A stretch of 64,000 nt of DNA from JADJNW01 sp964526645 (GCA_964526645.1 CAZGJN010000002.1:179755-243754); one strand, 5' to 3'; counted from the stretch's first letter, positions 50,823 to 59,932 are shown. Notes: generated from the sequence alone by a model not told the origin. Made by a program: numbers and translations.

Positions 50823-51914
50823 ATGATAAAATCAAAAATAGTTTATTCAAAAAAAGGCATTTTGACAAGCTTTGCCTTGTTCCTTGTATTGGTATCTTGC
50901 ACAAAAGAAGCTCGCCAAAGTTTTCGTCCAGTACCTACTGCTTTCGGAAAAATTAACCAAATCACCATCATCGCTGACAAAAGTATGTGGGAAAGCGCCG
51001 TGGGAGATACCTTGCGCAACTACTACGAATCAGCGTATCTCATTTTGCCACAACCAGAACCAAACTTCGATTTGTGGTATTTTAGCCCTGAAGAACTGGA
51101 AGCAGAAAGGACTCGCCGCGAGATGAGAAACTACATCATTCTTGCCAACCTCAACGATGCTTCTTCTCCTGCTACAAAATTAATTTTAAACGACATCGGC
51201 GCTGAAAAAGCCAGGCGTGCTAAAGAAGACCCTACTTACAATACGGCTATTGGCAAAGATAAATGGGCAGAGGGACAAATGCTGATCTATCAATTTGCTT
51301 ATTCTGATGACGATTTAATAAAAAATATAAAAAAGAACTTCCCCGCTATTGCTCAAAGAATCCGGAAAACCGACGAGGAAAAAATTGATGCTTCTTTATT
51401 TTTAGATGGTGAAAACAGGAAGTTGATGAGTGAATTACAGGAAAAATTGGGGGTGGAGATGAGAATTCCGAGTGATTTTAAGCTTGCAACGAGCAACGAG
51501 GAAATTATTTGGATGCGCCGAGATGGAAAAGATTTTATCAGCAATTTGATTTTAAAAAAAATACCATACACTGATCAATCCCAGCTTACGAAAGAAGGCA
51601 TCAAAATTGTGCGGGATACAATTGGCAAAAAGTATATCTCCTCTCAAATTGCAAATTCTTATATGCGTATCAATGATGTGGACTTGCCGATGTTTGTCAA
51701 CACGACTACCCTGAATAACAAATACGCGTTGGAAGCACGGGGGATTTGGGAAATGGAAAATGACTATATGGGGGGTGCCTTCCTAAGTTATTTAATTCAC
51801 AATCCTAATAAAAATGAATTACTCTTTGTGGATGGCTTTGTGTATGCCCCTGGCAAGGACAAACGGGACTTGATGCAGCACTTAGAGTATATTATTTCTT
51901 CTATAAAAATATGA
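50823..51914 (+). CDS. DUF4837 family lipoprotein
   Basis: The 363-residue protein has a lipoprotein signal (ILTSFALFLVLVSCTKE; Cys26) and the DUF4837 body: PTAFGKINQITIIADKSMWE and later WGVGxx-like region GIWEMENDYMGGAFLSYLI. Bacteroidota genomes usually have one copy; the function is unknown to me. It is a single gene between two terminators. Confidence 0.88.
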   Translation: MIKSKIVYSKKGILTSFALFLVLVSCTKEARQSFRPVPTAFGKINQITIIADKSMWESAVGDTLRNYYESAYLILPQPEPNFDLWYFSPEELEAERTRREMRNYIILANLNDASSPATKLILNDIGAEKARRAKEDPTYNTAIGKDKWAEGQMLIYQFAYSDDDLIKNIKKNFPAIAQRIRKTDEEKIDASLFLDGENRKLMSELQEKLGVEMRIPSDFKLATSNEEIIWMRRDGKDFISNLILKKIPYTDQSQLTKEGIKIVRDTIGKKYISSQIANSYMRINDVDLPMFVNTTTLNNKYALEARGIWEMENDYMGGAFLSYLIHNPNKNELLFVDGFVYAPGKDKRDLMQHLEYIISSIKI

Positions 51915-51920
51915 TTCGTG

Positions 51921-51957
51921 TATGCTGTGCCGCATTTCTACGGCACAGCATATTTTG
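51921..51957. terminator. Bidirectional terminator between DUF4837 and htpG
   Basis: TATGCTGTGCCG (51921-51932) and CGGCACAGCATA (51941-51952) form a perfect 12-bp stem with an 8-base loop. T-rich sequence follows on the plus strand; on the minus strand there is an A/T-rich tail. It serves both convergent genes. Confidence 0.85.
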
Positions 51958-51960
51958 TTT

Positions 51961-53817
51961 TCATTTTACCAAATTCAAGCTTTTTTGAATAAAATCAGTT
52001 AAATCTGAACCTTTAAGCATCCCTTGATTGAGCAGTGCCAAGTCAAATAAATATTTAGACAAGGCGTTGCGTTGGTCTTCGTCCGTATCTACGGCCAGCT
52101 TTTGGGCAATCAGCGGATGGTTGGTGTTGATAATGATGCTATACGAATCCGGGAAATCTCCAAATTGCATCCCTTGCAAAGCCTGCATCTCTTTCATACG
52201 GCGCATGAATTCAGGTCTGGTGATCAAAACGGGCTGTTCATCTGGTGATAAAGGCTTCAGCGCAATAGCGCCATTGATCGTTTTCGCCAGCTTTTCAAAA
52301 AGTTCTTTTATTTGTTTTTCCTCTTTCTCATTCAGTATAGACTCTTTTTTTTCCTCTTTTTGGATCAAATGATCTGGTGTATCAGCATCTACCCGCGCAA
52401 AGGCAGCTTTTTCCAGTTTGTATTCCAGATGATTGATAAAGTGATTGTCAATGACATTGTCCATAACAAGCACGTCATAGTTTTTCTTTTGGCAAGCGCT
52501 GATATAACTATGGTGTTCCGCTGGATTGTTGGTATACAAAAAGACCGTCTTGCCGTGTACGTCGGTTTGTAGTTCTTTTACCTTTTCCTTGTATTCTTCT
52601 ATTGTAAAATAATGCCCATCTATGTTTTTCAACAAAGCAAAATCTGTAGCCTTTTCGTAAAATTTTTCATCCGAAATCATACCATACTTAACGAACACCC
52701 CCAGATCATTCCATTTTGATTCAAATGCCTGGCGATCTTTTTTGAATAAATCCCCAAGTTTCTCGGCTACTTTTTTGGTAATATAACCTGTGATTTTTTT
52801 CACGTTTTGGTCGCTCTGAAGATAACTGCGGGATACATTGAGTGGAATGTCGGGCGAATCAATGATGCCATGAAGCAACATCAAAAACTCAGGCACGATG
52901 TCTTTCACATCATCGGTCACATACACTTGATTGGCATAGAGCTGAATTTTGTTCCTTTGCATTTCAAAAGAATTATTCAGCTTTGGAAAATAAAGTATTC
53001 CATTCAGGTTAAATGGATAATCAATGTTGAGGTGAATCCAGAACATTGGTGGCTGGCTGAAGGGATACAACTCTTCATAGAAGTTTTTATAATCCTCATC
53101 TGTCAGATCAGTTGGCGTTTTTTTCCAGATAGGATGGGTGTTGTTGATAATATTGTCAACTTCAATCTCCTTTTCTGTTTCGCCTTCTTTTTCAAATTCT
53201 TTTTTTGTGCCAAACTTAATGGGGATAGGCAAAAACTTGCAGTACTTATCGAGCAACTGCGCAATCCGTTGGTTTTCTAAGTACTCTTTGGCATCGTCGC
53301 TAATGTGCAACACAATTTCTGTACCCCTGTCTGTTTTATTATTATCCTCAATGGTGTATTCTGGGCTTCCATCGCAGGACCACGTCACTCCCTGAGCATC
53401 TTCGCGATAGGATTTTGTGATGGCTTCTACTTTATTGGCTACCATAAAAGCGGAATAAAAACCCAAGCCAAAATGCCCGATTATATTAGCGCCATCTGTT
53501 TTATACTTTTCTAAAAACTCACTTGCGCTGGAGAAAGCCACCTGGTTGAGATACTTTGCTACCTCTTCTTCGGTCATGCCAATACCCCTATCTCGAATAT
53601 GAATAGTTTTGTCGGTTTTGTTGAGTACTACTTCAATTGTGAGATCGCCCAGTTCCCCTTTGAATTCTCCACGGGAAGCAAGCGTTTTAAGTTTAATCGT
53701 AGCATCTACTGCATTAGAGATCAATTCTCTTAGAAAAATTTCCTGGTCGGAATACAAGTACTGCTTGATGATGGGAAAAATATTTTCGGTTTGTACCGAT
53801 ATAGTTCCTTTTTGCAT
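51961..53817 (-). CDS. htpG: Molecular chaperone HtpG (Hsp90)
   Basis: HtpG is the bacterial Hsp90, an ATP-driven dimeric chaperone. The 618-residue protein shows the GHKL ATPase motifs: EIFLRELISNAVDA near residue 26, the block IRDRGIGMTEEEV, and GHFGLGFYSAFMV. The middle domain arginine region and the C-terminal dimerisation domain follow. The start MQKGTISVQTENIFPIIKQY is the common Bacteroidota start; an ATG 42 bases upstream adds an unconserved sequence. Confidence 0.97.
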   Translation of the reverse strand: MQKGTISVQTENIFPIIKQYLYSDQEIFLRELISNAVDATIKLKTLASRGEFKGELGDLTIEVVLNKTDKTIHIRDRGIGMTEEEVAKYLNQVAFSSASEFLEKYKTDGANIIGHFGLGFYSAFMVANKVEAITKSYREDAQGVTWSCDGSPEYTIEDNNKTDRGTEIVLHISDDAKEYLENQRIAQLLDKYCKFLPIPIKFGTKKEFEKEGETEKEIEVDNIINNTHPIWKKTPTDLTDEDYKNFYEELYPFSQPPMFWIHLNIDYPFNLNGILYFPKLNNSFEMQRNKIQLYANQVYVTDDVKDIVPEFLMLLHGIIDSPDIPLNVSRSYLQSDQNVKKITGYITKKVAEKLGDLFKKDRQAFESKWNDLGVFVKYGMISDEKFYEKATDFALLKNIDGHYFTIEEYKEKVKELQTDVHGKTVFLYTNNPAEHHSYISACQKKNYDVLVMDNVIDNHFINHLEYKLEKAAFARVDADTPDHLIQKEEKKESILNEKEEKQIKELFEKLAKTINGAIALKPLSPDEQPVLITRPEFMRRMKEMQALQGMQFGDFPDSYSIIINTNHPLIAQKLAVDTDEDQRNALSKYLFDLALLNQGMLKGSDLTDFIQKSLNLVK

Positions 53818-54099
53818 AGCGATTTCTTTTTTGCAAAGGTTTTTCAAAGTGTATGCCAATCGTCATGCAACTGACAATTTGGCGGTTTGCGCTTTTATTT
53901 TGCAGCGTTTTAGCAGAAAAAATGCAGATTGCAAAAAAAACATTTTGACTTTACCGGTAGAAATACATATTTTTACGCTGTCAAAAAAAGACAATCTTAT
54001 TTGTTGCTATCTTTCTTTAATGAGCTTTTCTGAAGGTTATCCTTTGTAAACATCTTTCTGACTTTCCTATCAACCGGAATCCGCTGGTTTTACAATGAC
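53818..54099. other. Intergenic region upstream of htpG
   Basis: Nothing protein-like is seen here apart from very short frames. The region must contain the htpG promoter on the minus strand, but no perfect TAnnTTTG with -33 was found. To its right lies the hairpin element at 54140-54233. Confidence 0.3.
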
Positions 54100-54139
54100 A
54101 TGCCAAAAAATAATTCACTAAAGAAAACGCTTGAAAGCA

Positions 54140-54233
54140 CTATAGGTCATAAAAAGACCATAGAAGGAGTGAGTGAGGCAGGTCCAACTGGGGGGTTTAA
54201 GGATCTGTCCTTCACTCTACTCCAATTTTTTTT
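54140..54233 (+). ncRNA. Two-hairpin structured element ending in T8 (possible small RNA or terminator)
   Basis: Hairpin 1 is CTATAGGTC (54140-54148) with GACCATAG (54156-54163). Hairpin 2 is long: 54166-54184 (GGAGTGAGTGAGGCAGGTC region) folds back on 54200-54223 (GGATCTGTCC through TCTACTCC) with a few bulges. Eight T residues (54226-54233) follow, giving a typical intrinsic terminator on the plus strand. No gene on the plus strand ends here, so an unannotated transcript starting in the preceding 200 bases is implied. A 54-codon frame (54100-54264) also passes through the element. It does not match SRP RNA, tmRNA or RNase P RNA as I remember them. Confidence 0.4.
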
Positions 54234-54260
54234 GCCTTTAAATTTTGGAAAGGCGCAATC

Positions 54261-54704
54261 CTAACAATTGATAGCAATTTTGTCCACTCTTCGGGTATGC
54301 CGCCCACCTTCAAACACTGCTGCTAAAAAGCTTTCCACGATAGCATGCGCAAGTGCCTCACTGACAAACCGAGCAGGAAGCGCGACGATATTGGCATTAT
54401 TGTGTTGACGGGCTAAGGCTGCAATTTCTTCATTCCAACACAAAGCCGCGCGGATACCCTGGTGCTTATTGGCAGTAATAGCTACTCCATTGCCGCTGCC
54501 GCAAAGCAAAATACCAAAGTCTGCTTTTCCATTTTCCACACTGTTTGCCACCGGATGCGCAAAGTCAGGATAATCTACAGATTCTTCAGTATAAGTGCCA
54601 AAGTCTTCTACTTCAATGCCTTTTTTTTTCAACAGCTCGATGATACTGTTTTTGTAATGAAACCCGGCATGGTCACAACCGATGGCTGCTTTTTTAAATT
54701 GCAT
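54261..54704 (-). CDS. rpiB: Ribose-5-phosphate isomerase B
   Basis: RpiB interconverts ribulose 5-phosphate and ribose 5-phosphate. The 147-residue protein opens with KKAAIGCDHAGFHYK, has DYPDFAHPVANSV, the catalytic cysteine in GILLCGSGNGVAITANK, and RHNNANIVALPAR-like ending (QHNNANIVALPARF). The C-terminal EGGRHTRRVDKI is also typical. It follows the DUF2723 gene by 15 bases on the same strand. Confidence 0.95.
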   Translation of the reverse strand: MQFKKAAIGCDHAGFHYKNSIIELLKKKGIEVEDFGTYTEESVDYPDFAHPVANSVENGKADFGILLCGSGNGVAITANKHQGIRAALCWNEEIAALARQHNNANIVALPARFVSEALAHAIVESFLAAVFEGGRHTRRVDKIAINC

Positions 54705-54719
54705 AGTAAATCAACTGTT

Positions 54720-57700
54720 TTATTGCGTGGTATCTTGCGTAGGAACAGCCTGATACGGCGCAAATAATTGTTTTAGCTTCTCCAAAAGTGCAGTATCCCC
54801 TATGCGCTCTGCTTGTGCCAATAAGTCATTCATCGTTCTGTAAGCATATCCATAGTCCATTTCAAAACTAGAAGAAACAACTAAAGGATCGAGAGAATCA
54901 TAAAACCGGAGGTATTGCTCTGTTTGGCTTGCCAGTAAATCCATGTGTGGTTTGGCTTTGTCGTAAGCGCCCGCTTGTATGTACACGTCCAGCATCAGCA
55001 TAGTGAAATAATCGTATGGGAAGTTCATATGTGGAAAAGCCTTAAAGAACTTGTCAATCAATGCAACAGCTCTTGTCGTATCCCCTTTTTGTACCAAATC
55101 AATAGCCGCGCGGCGGATAACCAAACGGGTGCTCTGCACACTGGGCGTATAGCTTTTGTTTACAAATAAATCGTATTTGTCAAAGTTGCCCCAACGGAAT
55201 TTATTCATCACATTTTCATAGACTTTATCGGAATGCACACGCCCATTTCCAATAATACCGTATATCTGATCGCTTTTTGATTGAAGAGGAACGATGCGCA
55301 GCCCCAGCCCTTCCAGTTGCATATAATCTTGCAAACCAAAAAGTTTGTCCTGCTGGCAGGTCACAGCAAAGTAAATGGGTCTATCCCAAAGATTAGAGGC
55401 AATAATATCCAGGACAGCAATGTCGTCTTTTTGAAGATAATCCCTGGAAATATTAATCGGAATTTTACTGGGAATACTCGCTGAATCAGCTATTGTAACC
55501 AATCCTTTTGCCATCACATCCGCCTGATCTACAGGAATAAAAAGTCGTTTACTATCAAAATAGCTTTCCAATTCGATTGTTGTTTTGATAGGAAGCTCGT
55601 GATCTTCTCCAATAAACTGAATCATTGATCTCAAGTCCGTTTCTCTATCCAGGGCAGGGTCATAGGCACCTTGTTGTTGCTGCGGATTGTAATAATAAAC
55701 GATATTGCGCTTTTTACCCCGATAAGCTTCCGCTGGGATCGTCATTTTCAAAGCAGGAGAGTCATTTATTTTACGTCTTAAAAGATCAATATACCAATCT
55801 ACAGCAATAAGGCTGAGGTTGACCACCCGTACATCGCGCCGGATACCTTCCACTTCTTGTGCATACCAAAGCGGATAGGTATCATTATCGCCATAAGTAA
55901 AAATGACGGCGTTAGGCTCACAGGATTCCAGGAAGTTGGAAGCATAATCACGCGCGCCTGTATGCAGGCGACGACTGTGATCGTCAAAGTTTTGTGTACC
56001 CATAAGTACAGGTGCAGAGATTACCACAATGCCGGCTATCGCCGCTGGTGCTATTCCTTTGAGCTTGAGCCGGTCTGTCAACAATTCAAAAATAGCGACT
56101 ACAGCCATGCCAATCCAAATAGTGTAAGTGAAAAACGAGCCAACTAATACATAATCGCGCTCTCTGGGTTCGTTGGGCGGTTGATTAGAATAGATGACAA
56201 TGCCAATACCTGTAATGATAAACATGGCTAACAATCCAAGCGCATCATTTTTGCGGCGTTGGAGGTGAAAAAACAAACCAACTAAACCAAACAAAAATGG
56301 CAGCATGTAGTATTTATTCCTTGCCTTGTCATTTTTAATCGTATCGGGCAAAGCATTCTGATTGTAAAGTCGCCAGCTATCCAATGGTTTAATACCCGAA
56401 AGCCAGTGTCCATTGGATTTATCCCAGGGGTAAAAACCTTGCTCGCCGTTCTGCCTTCCGGCAAAATTCCACATAAAATATCGCCAGTACATCCAGCCCA
56501 GCTGGTATTGGAAAAGAAAAGTAATATTGTCCACTTGATTGGGTCTGCCGGCGGGCAGGGGTTTCTCGGGGTCAAGTCCCATCCATTGTTTGTATAATTG
56601 AGGGCGGTTCATGCTATTATCCGACATTCTTGGAAAGAGCATTTTGTCTTTATTGGCATATTTGTAGGTGATTTTGTAGTCCGTGATTTCATATCTATCG
56701 CCTACTCTTCCATAACGATCTGCAATTTCGGTATCAATATGCTGAGAAGCAAAGCTGGGTCCTCTCAGCAAAGGTCTTTCTCCGTATTGCTCCCTGTTCA
56801 GATAAGGAATCAGGCGCATGGCATCACTTGGTGCATTCATATTAATCGGTGTTGCCGCATTAGCCCTGATCACAACTACGCCAATTGTGGAAAAACCTAT
56901 AATTGTTAAAGTTGCAGCCATGATGACATCCTGAAGCAAGGCATTCTGTTTTTTGTGTGCATAGCGCAAACCCAAAAAAATAAAGGCTCCAATTAAAAGT
57001 AGCGTAGGAATCAGCCCAGTATGGAAAGGCAAACCAAGACCATTTACCAGCCTTAAATCAAACCAGCTCCACAACAAGGGGATGCCTACAATTACCAATT
57101 TTTGGATCAACACAATTGCCAGTACGCCAACGCCAGCCGCCGCTGCCATTCCCATGAAGGAATGTTTTTTGTATTTCTTGAAATAATAAAACAAGGCTAA
57201 TGCTGGGAAGGTCAATAAACTCAATAAGTGTACCCCAATAGAAAGCGCTGCGGCATAAACCGTGAAAAAAAGCCAGCGATCCGAGTAAGGGGTATCCGGC
57301 AGATGATACCATTTGATAGTGGACCATAAAGTCAATGCTGTAAAAAAAGTGGACATAGCGTACACTTCCCCCTCGACTGCCGAAAACCAAATAGAAGTAC
57401 TGAAAGCAGTAGCCAAACCCGCTATCACACCAGCACTTGCCACGGCTATATTTTGTGCAGCATTCAATATCCCTTCTCTACCCACTAATGTCATTTTGCT
57501 CAGGATTATGGTCACCCAGCATACGAAAGTAGCAGCAAAGGCAGTACAAATACCCGACATAAAATTCACTGCAAAGGCAATATCTGCCGGATCACTTGAA
57601 AAAACATCGGCTACCCAGGTAAAAAGTCTGGCTACCAGCACAAATAAGGGCGCTCCCGGCGGGTGTACCACTTGCAGTTTGTAAGCACCTAAGATAAATT

Positions 57701-57806
57701 CGCCGCAATCCCAAAGACTCCCGGTTGGTTCAGCTGAGAAATAGTACACGATGGTCGCAATGGCAAAAACCAGCCAGCCTGCGATATTTGTAGTCAGTTT
57801 ATTCAT
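54720..57806 (-). CDS. DUF2723 family membrane protein (PMT-like)
   Basis: The 1028-residue protein has about a dozen membrane segments in its first 600 residues and a soluble C-terminal part with TPR-like helices (about 900-1010). The opening ATIVYYFSAEPTGSLWDCGE and FILGAYKLQVVHPPGAPLF has the acidic loop of polyprenyl-sugar glycosyltransferases, and DUF2723 is classed near the PMT/GT39 group. The protein may thus glycosylate exported proteins, but this is inferred from fold. The downstream rpiB gene is metabolically unrelated. Confidence 0.88.
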   Translation of the reverse strand: MNKLTTNIAGWLVFAIATIVYYFSAEPTGSLWDCGEFILGAYKLQVVHPPGAPLFVLVARLFTWVADVFSSDPADIAFAVNFMSGICTAFAATFVCWVTIILSKMTLVGREGILNAAQNIAVASAGVIAGLATAFSTSIWFSAVEGEVYAMSTFFTALTLWSTIKWYHLPDTPYSDRWLFFTVYAAALSIGVHLLSLLTFPALALFYYFKKYKKHSFMGMAAAAGVGVLAIVLIQKLVIVGIPLLWSWFDLRLVNGLGLPFHTGLIPTLLLIGAFIFLGLRYAHKKQNALLQDVIMAATLTIIGFSTIGVVVIRANAATPINMNAPSDAMRLIPYLNREQYGERPLLRGPSFASQHIDTEIADRYGRVGDRYEITDYKITYKYANKDKMLFPRMSDNSMNRPQLYKQWMGLDPEKPLPAGRPNQVDNITFLFQYQLGWMYWRYFMWNFAGRQNGEQGFYPWDKSNGHWLSGIKPLDSWRLYNQNALPDTIKNDKARNKYYMLPFLFGLVGLFFHLQRRKNDALGLLAMFIITGIGIVIYSNQPPNEPRERDYVLVGSFFTYTIWIGMAVVAIFELLTDRLKLKGIAPAAIAGIVVISAPVLMGTQNFDDHSRRLHTGARDYASNFLESCEPNAVIFTYGDNDTYPLWYAQEVEGIRRDVRVVNLSLIAVDWYIDLLRRKINDSPALKMTIPAEAYRGKKRNIVYYYNPQQQQGAYDPALDRETDLRSMIQFIGEDHELPIKTTIELESYFDSKRLFIPVDQADVMAKGLVTIADSASIPSKIPINISRDYLQKDDIAVLDIIASNLWDRPIYFAVTCQQDKLFGLQDYMQLEGLGLRIVPLQSKSDQIYGIIGNGRVHSDKVYENVMNKFRWGNFDKYDLFVNKSYTPSVQSTRLVIRRAAIDLVQKGDTTRAVALIDKFFKAFPHMNFPYDYFTMLMLDVYIQAGAYDKAKPHMDLLASQTEQYLRFYDSLDPLVVSSSFEMDYGYAYRTMNDLLAQAERIGDTALLEKLKQLFAPYQAVPTQDTTQ

Positions 57807-57839
57807 CCTTCAAATGGGTTTTCAATAATTTTTGAACTG

Positions 57840-57847
57840 CAAAGCTA
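57840..57847 (-). promoter_or_regulatory. Candidate -7 element of the DUF2723-rpiB unit
   Basis: TAGCTTTG on the minus strand matches TAnnTTTG 34 bases before the DUF2723 start. The -33 box is weak. Confidence 0.45.
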
Positions 57848-57917
57848 ATAAAATATTGCTAAGAAGATGGATGATAACAATCGCTATTCCTTTCTTTTTA
57901 AAATAGAAAAAATAGGA

Positions 57918-57952
57918 TTGTTAGCCCCCAAAAAAATTTTGGACTACCTTTG
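57918..57952 (+). promoter_or_regulatory. Promoter of the rluA-rsmG group
   Basis: TTG (57918-57920), a spacer of 24 bases, and TACCTTTG (57945-57952) resemble the Bacteroidota promoter, though the spacer is a little long. It would start transcription about 10 bases before the small membrane protein gene. Confidence 0.5.
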
Positions 57953-57967
57953 CAAAAAGTATTGATT

Positions 57968-58120
57968 ATGAAATACGTCATCATCATTCTCTTGCTCTAT
58001 CTTGCGTATCGTTTTTTATTTGCCCAACCAGCCCTCCCTTTCAATCAGAGGGATCAGATCAAGCGGGGCGATCAAAAGAAAGGCGATTATATTGATTATG
58101 AAGAAGTAGATGACAAATGA
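57968..58120 (+). CDS. 50-residue membrane protein, DUF4834-like
   Basis: The frame encodes MKYVIIILLLYLAYRFLF (one membrane span, residues 3-19), then AQPALPFNQRDQIKRGDQ and an acidic end KKGDYIDYEEVDDK. Small Bacteroidota proteins with an N-terminal helix and a terminal YxDYEEV segment are recalled under DUF4834. The stop overlaps the next gene's ATG by four bases (ATGA), which strongly supports translation. Function unknown. Confidence 0.7.
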   Translation: MKYVIIILLLYLAYRFLFAQPALPFNQRDQIKRGDQKKGDYIDYEEVDDK

Positions 58121-58785
58121 GTGTATTTAAGATTGGAGACCTGGTTTTGTACAAAAATAACCAGTTGATTGCTTTTAATAAGCCTGTCAACATCCCTGTT
58201 CAGGAAGATAAAACGGGCGACAAAGCGCTGCTGAACCTGGCTGAAATCTATTGTAAATCAACATTATACCTTGTCCATCGCCTGGATCGTCCGGCAAGTG
58301 GGGTCTTATTATTTGCCAAAACAAAAAATGCTTTGGTAGCCATTAGCGAGCAGTTTAAAACCAAAAATGTCCGAAAAACGTATCTTGCCTTAGTCAAAAA
58401 TCCGCCGCCAGATGAAGAAGGCACACTGGTGCACTATTTGAAAAAAAATCAACAGCAAAATCGAACGGTATTGGTTGAAAAAGACACGCCGGAAGCGAAA
58501 GAGGCAGTACTTCAGTACAAAGTTATTAACAAAAGTGAGCATTATTATTTACTGGAAATAGCGCTCATCACTGGCAGGCATCATCAGATTCGGGCGCAGC
58601 TCGGCGCTATCGGTGCTCCTATCAAGGGCGATACAAAATACGGTTTCCAACGCAGCAACGCCGATCATTCTATCCATCTTCATGCCTGGAAGCTCGAATT
58701 TGTACATCCTGTCTCTCAGGAAAAAGTAGAAATCATCGCGCCACCACCCGATGAGTCACTCTGGAATACTTTCAAAATAATGTAA
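58117..58785 (+). CDS. RluA-family pseudouridine synthase
   Basis: The 222-residue protein contains the catalytic motif LVHRLDRPASGVLLFAKT, with the active Asp in HRLD, and the later GRHHQIRAQLGAIGAPIKGD block. It isomerises uridine in rRNA or tRNA. It lacks the S4 domain of RluC/RluD and resembles short one-domain enzymes of the TruC/RluA type, so the target site cannot be named. rsmG starts one base after the stop, which suggests a ribosome-modification operon. Confidence 0.92.
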   Translation: MSVFKIGDLVLYKNNQLIAFNKPVNIPVQEDKTGDKALLNLAEIYCKSTLYLVHRLDRPASGVLLFAKTKNALVAISEQFKTKNVRKTYLALVKNPPPDEEGTLVHYLKKNQQQNRTVLVEKDTPEAKEAVLQYKVINKSEHYYLLEIALITGRHHQIRAQLGAIGAPIKGDTKYGFQRSNADHSIHLHAWKLEFVHPVSQEKVEIIAPPPDESLWNTFKIM

Positions 58786-58786
58786 T

Positions 58787-59416
58787 ATGGATCGCATTCT
58801 AAGCTATTTTCCTAAACTCACCGATCCACAAATCATTGCTTTTGAGCAATTAAATAGCTTATACCGAGATTGGAATAGTAAAATCAATGTGATTTCTCGA
58901 AAAGATATTGACCAATTATATCTGCACCATGTTTTGCATTCCTTATCTATCGCCAAAGTGATTCAATTCAAGCCATCCGCCGAAATTCTGGATATTGGCA
59001 CGGGCGGTGGCTTTCCTGGCATCCCCCTGGCTATTCTGTTCCCCGAATCAAAATTTACGCTCATTGATGCAACGCGCAAAAAAATTATGGTCGTTCAAGA
59101 AGTGATAAACGCCCTGGGGTTAAAAAATGTAGTGGCGCTACATATTCGGGCGGAGGAGCTACGGCAGCAAAAGTTCGATTTTGCGGTCAGCAGGGCAGTC
59201 ACCGACCTAAGTCAACTCTGCGTGTGGGGATTTCCGCTTATCAAAAAACAACACAAACACGCTCTCCCAAATGGCTTAATTGCATTGAAAGGTGGCGATG
59301 TAAAAGCAGAAATCAAAGCACTTCCGAGAGGCGCTTATGCCGAGAGCTATCCGATTTTCAAATTCTTTCCAGAACCCTACTTTGAGGAGAAGTATGTGCT
59401 TTACGTTCAAGCCTAA
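58787..59416 (+). CDS. rsmG: 16S rRNA (guanine-527-N7)-methyltransferase
   Basis: RsmG methylates G527 of 16S rRNA using S-adenosylmethionine. The 209-residue protein has WNSKINVISRKDIDQLYLHH and then HSLSIAKVIQFKP, the SAM loop ILDIGTGGGFPGIPLAIL (about 66-83), FDFAVSRAVTDLSQL and GLIALKGGDVKAEI, all of which are family-specific. It is part of the short plus-strand run that starts with the 50-residue membrane protein. Confidence 0.95.
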   Translation: MDRILSYFPKLTDPQIIAFEQLNSLYRDWNSKINVISRKDIDQLYLHHVLHSLSIAKVIQFKPSAEILDIGTGGGFPGIPLAILFPESKFTLIDATRKKIMVVQEVINALGLKNVVALHIRAEELRQQKFDFAVSRAVTDLSQLCVWGFPLIKKQHKHALPNGLIALKGGDVKAEIKALPRGAYAESYPIFKFFPEPYFEEKYVLYVQA

Positions 59417-59516
59417 GATGCAAAAGTCTTTTTAAGAAAAAGATGTAAAACTTGACTTTTTCAATAAATTTCAATATTTTGTTCTGAAAAATTTTTATCA
59501 ACCAAAATATTGAACC

Positions 59517-59879
59517 ATGAAAACCCATCAACAAGAAATTTTAATATACTACAATCCAGATTCTACAGCAGATCGTCAGACAGTAGCCTTCGCAAAAAGC
59601 ATCGTCAAGCACGTCAAAACTTATTCTTTCGATAAGTCCCCCTCCACCGGTACCAGTTGGCAACAAATTTTGGCAGCCCTTGAGTTACACCCAAAGGAAT
59701 TGATGAACAAAGCGCATCCTTATTACCAGCAGCATATCAGAGGGCGCGATTTTAATGAACAGGATTGGCTTAATGTTTTGAAATACAACCCTCAGATTAT
59801 CAAAGCGCCCATCGCTATGCGCGGCTCAAAAGCAATCCTTTGCAGTACTCCGACGGATATTTACAAACTGACCGCATAA
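59517..59879 (+). CDS. ArsC/Spx-fold protein without catalytic cysteine
   Basis: The 120-residue protein has the layout of small arsenate-reductase-like thioredoxin-fold proteins: a beta strand and loop ILIYYNPDSTADRQTVAFAK at the N-terminus, the segment WQQILAALELHPKELMN, and the C-terminal NPQIIKAPIAMRGSKAILC with cis-Pro and Arg. The loop that carries CxxC or Cx5R in ArsC reads NPDSTADRQ, and no cysteine is there, so arsenate reduction is unlikely. A protein-binding role as in Spx is possible. It stands alone, 100 bases after rsmG. Confidence 0.7.
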   Translation: MKTHQQEILIYYNPDSTADRQTVAFAKSIVKHVKTYSFDKSPSTGTSWQQILAALELHPKELMNKAHPYYQQHIRGRDFNEQDWLNVLKYNPQIIKAPIAMRGSKAILCSTPTDIYKLTA

Positions 59880-59908
59880 TTTAGCTGGCTTTTCCGAATG
59901 CTTTTTTG

Positions 59909-59916
59909 TATTTTTG
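59909..59916 (+). promoter_or_regulatory. Candidate -7 element of the DUF3127 gene
   Basis: TATTTTTG matches TAnnTTTG and implies a very short 5' leader of about 10 bases. Confidence 0.45.
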
Positions 59917-59923
59917 CGGAAAA

Positions 59924-59932
59924 TTATCCACA
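59924..59932 (+). promoter_or_regulatory. DnaA box at the start of the DUF3127 gene
   Basis: TTATCCACA is a perfect DnaA box whose last base is the A of the ATG. Since the transcript would start only a few bases upstream, bound DnaA would block transcription or elongation. Chance occurrence is possible. Confidence 0.35.
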
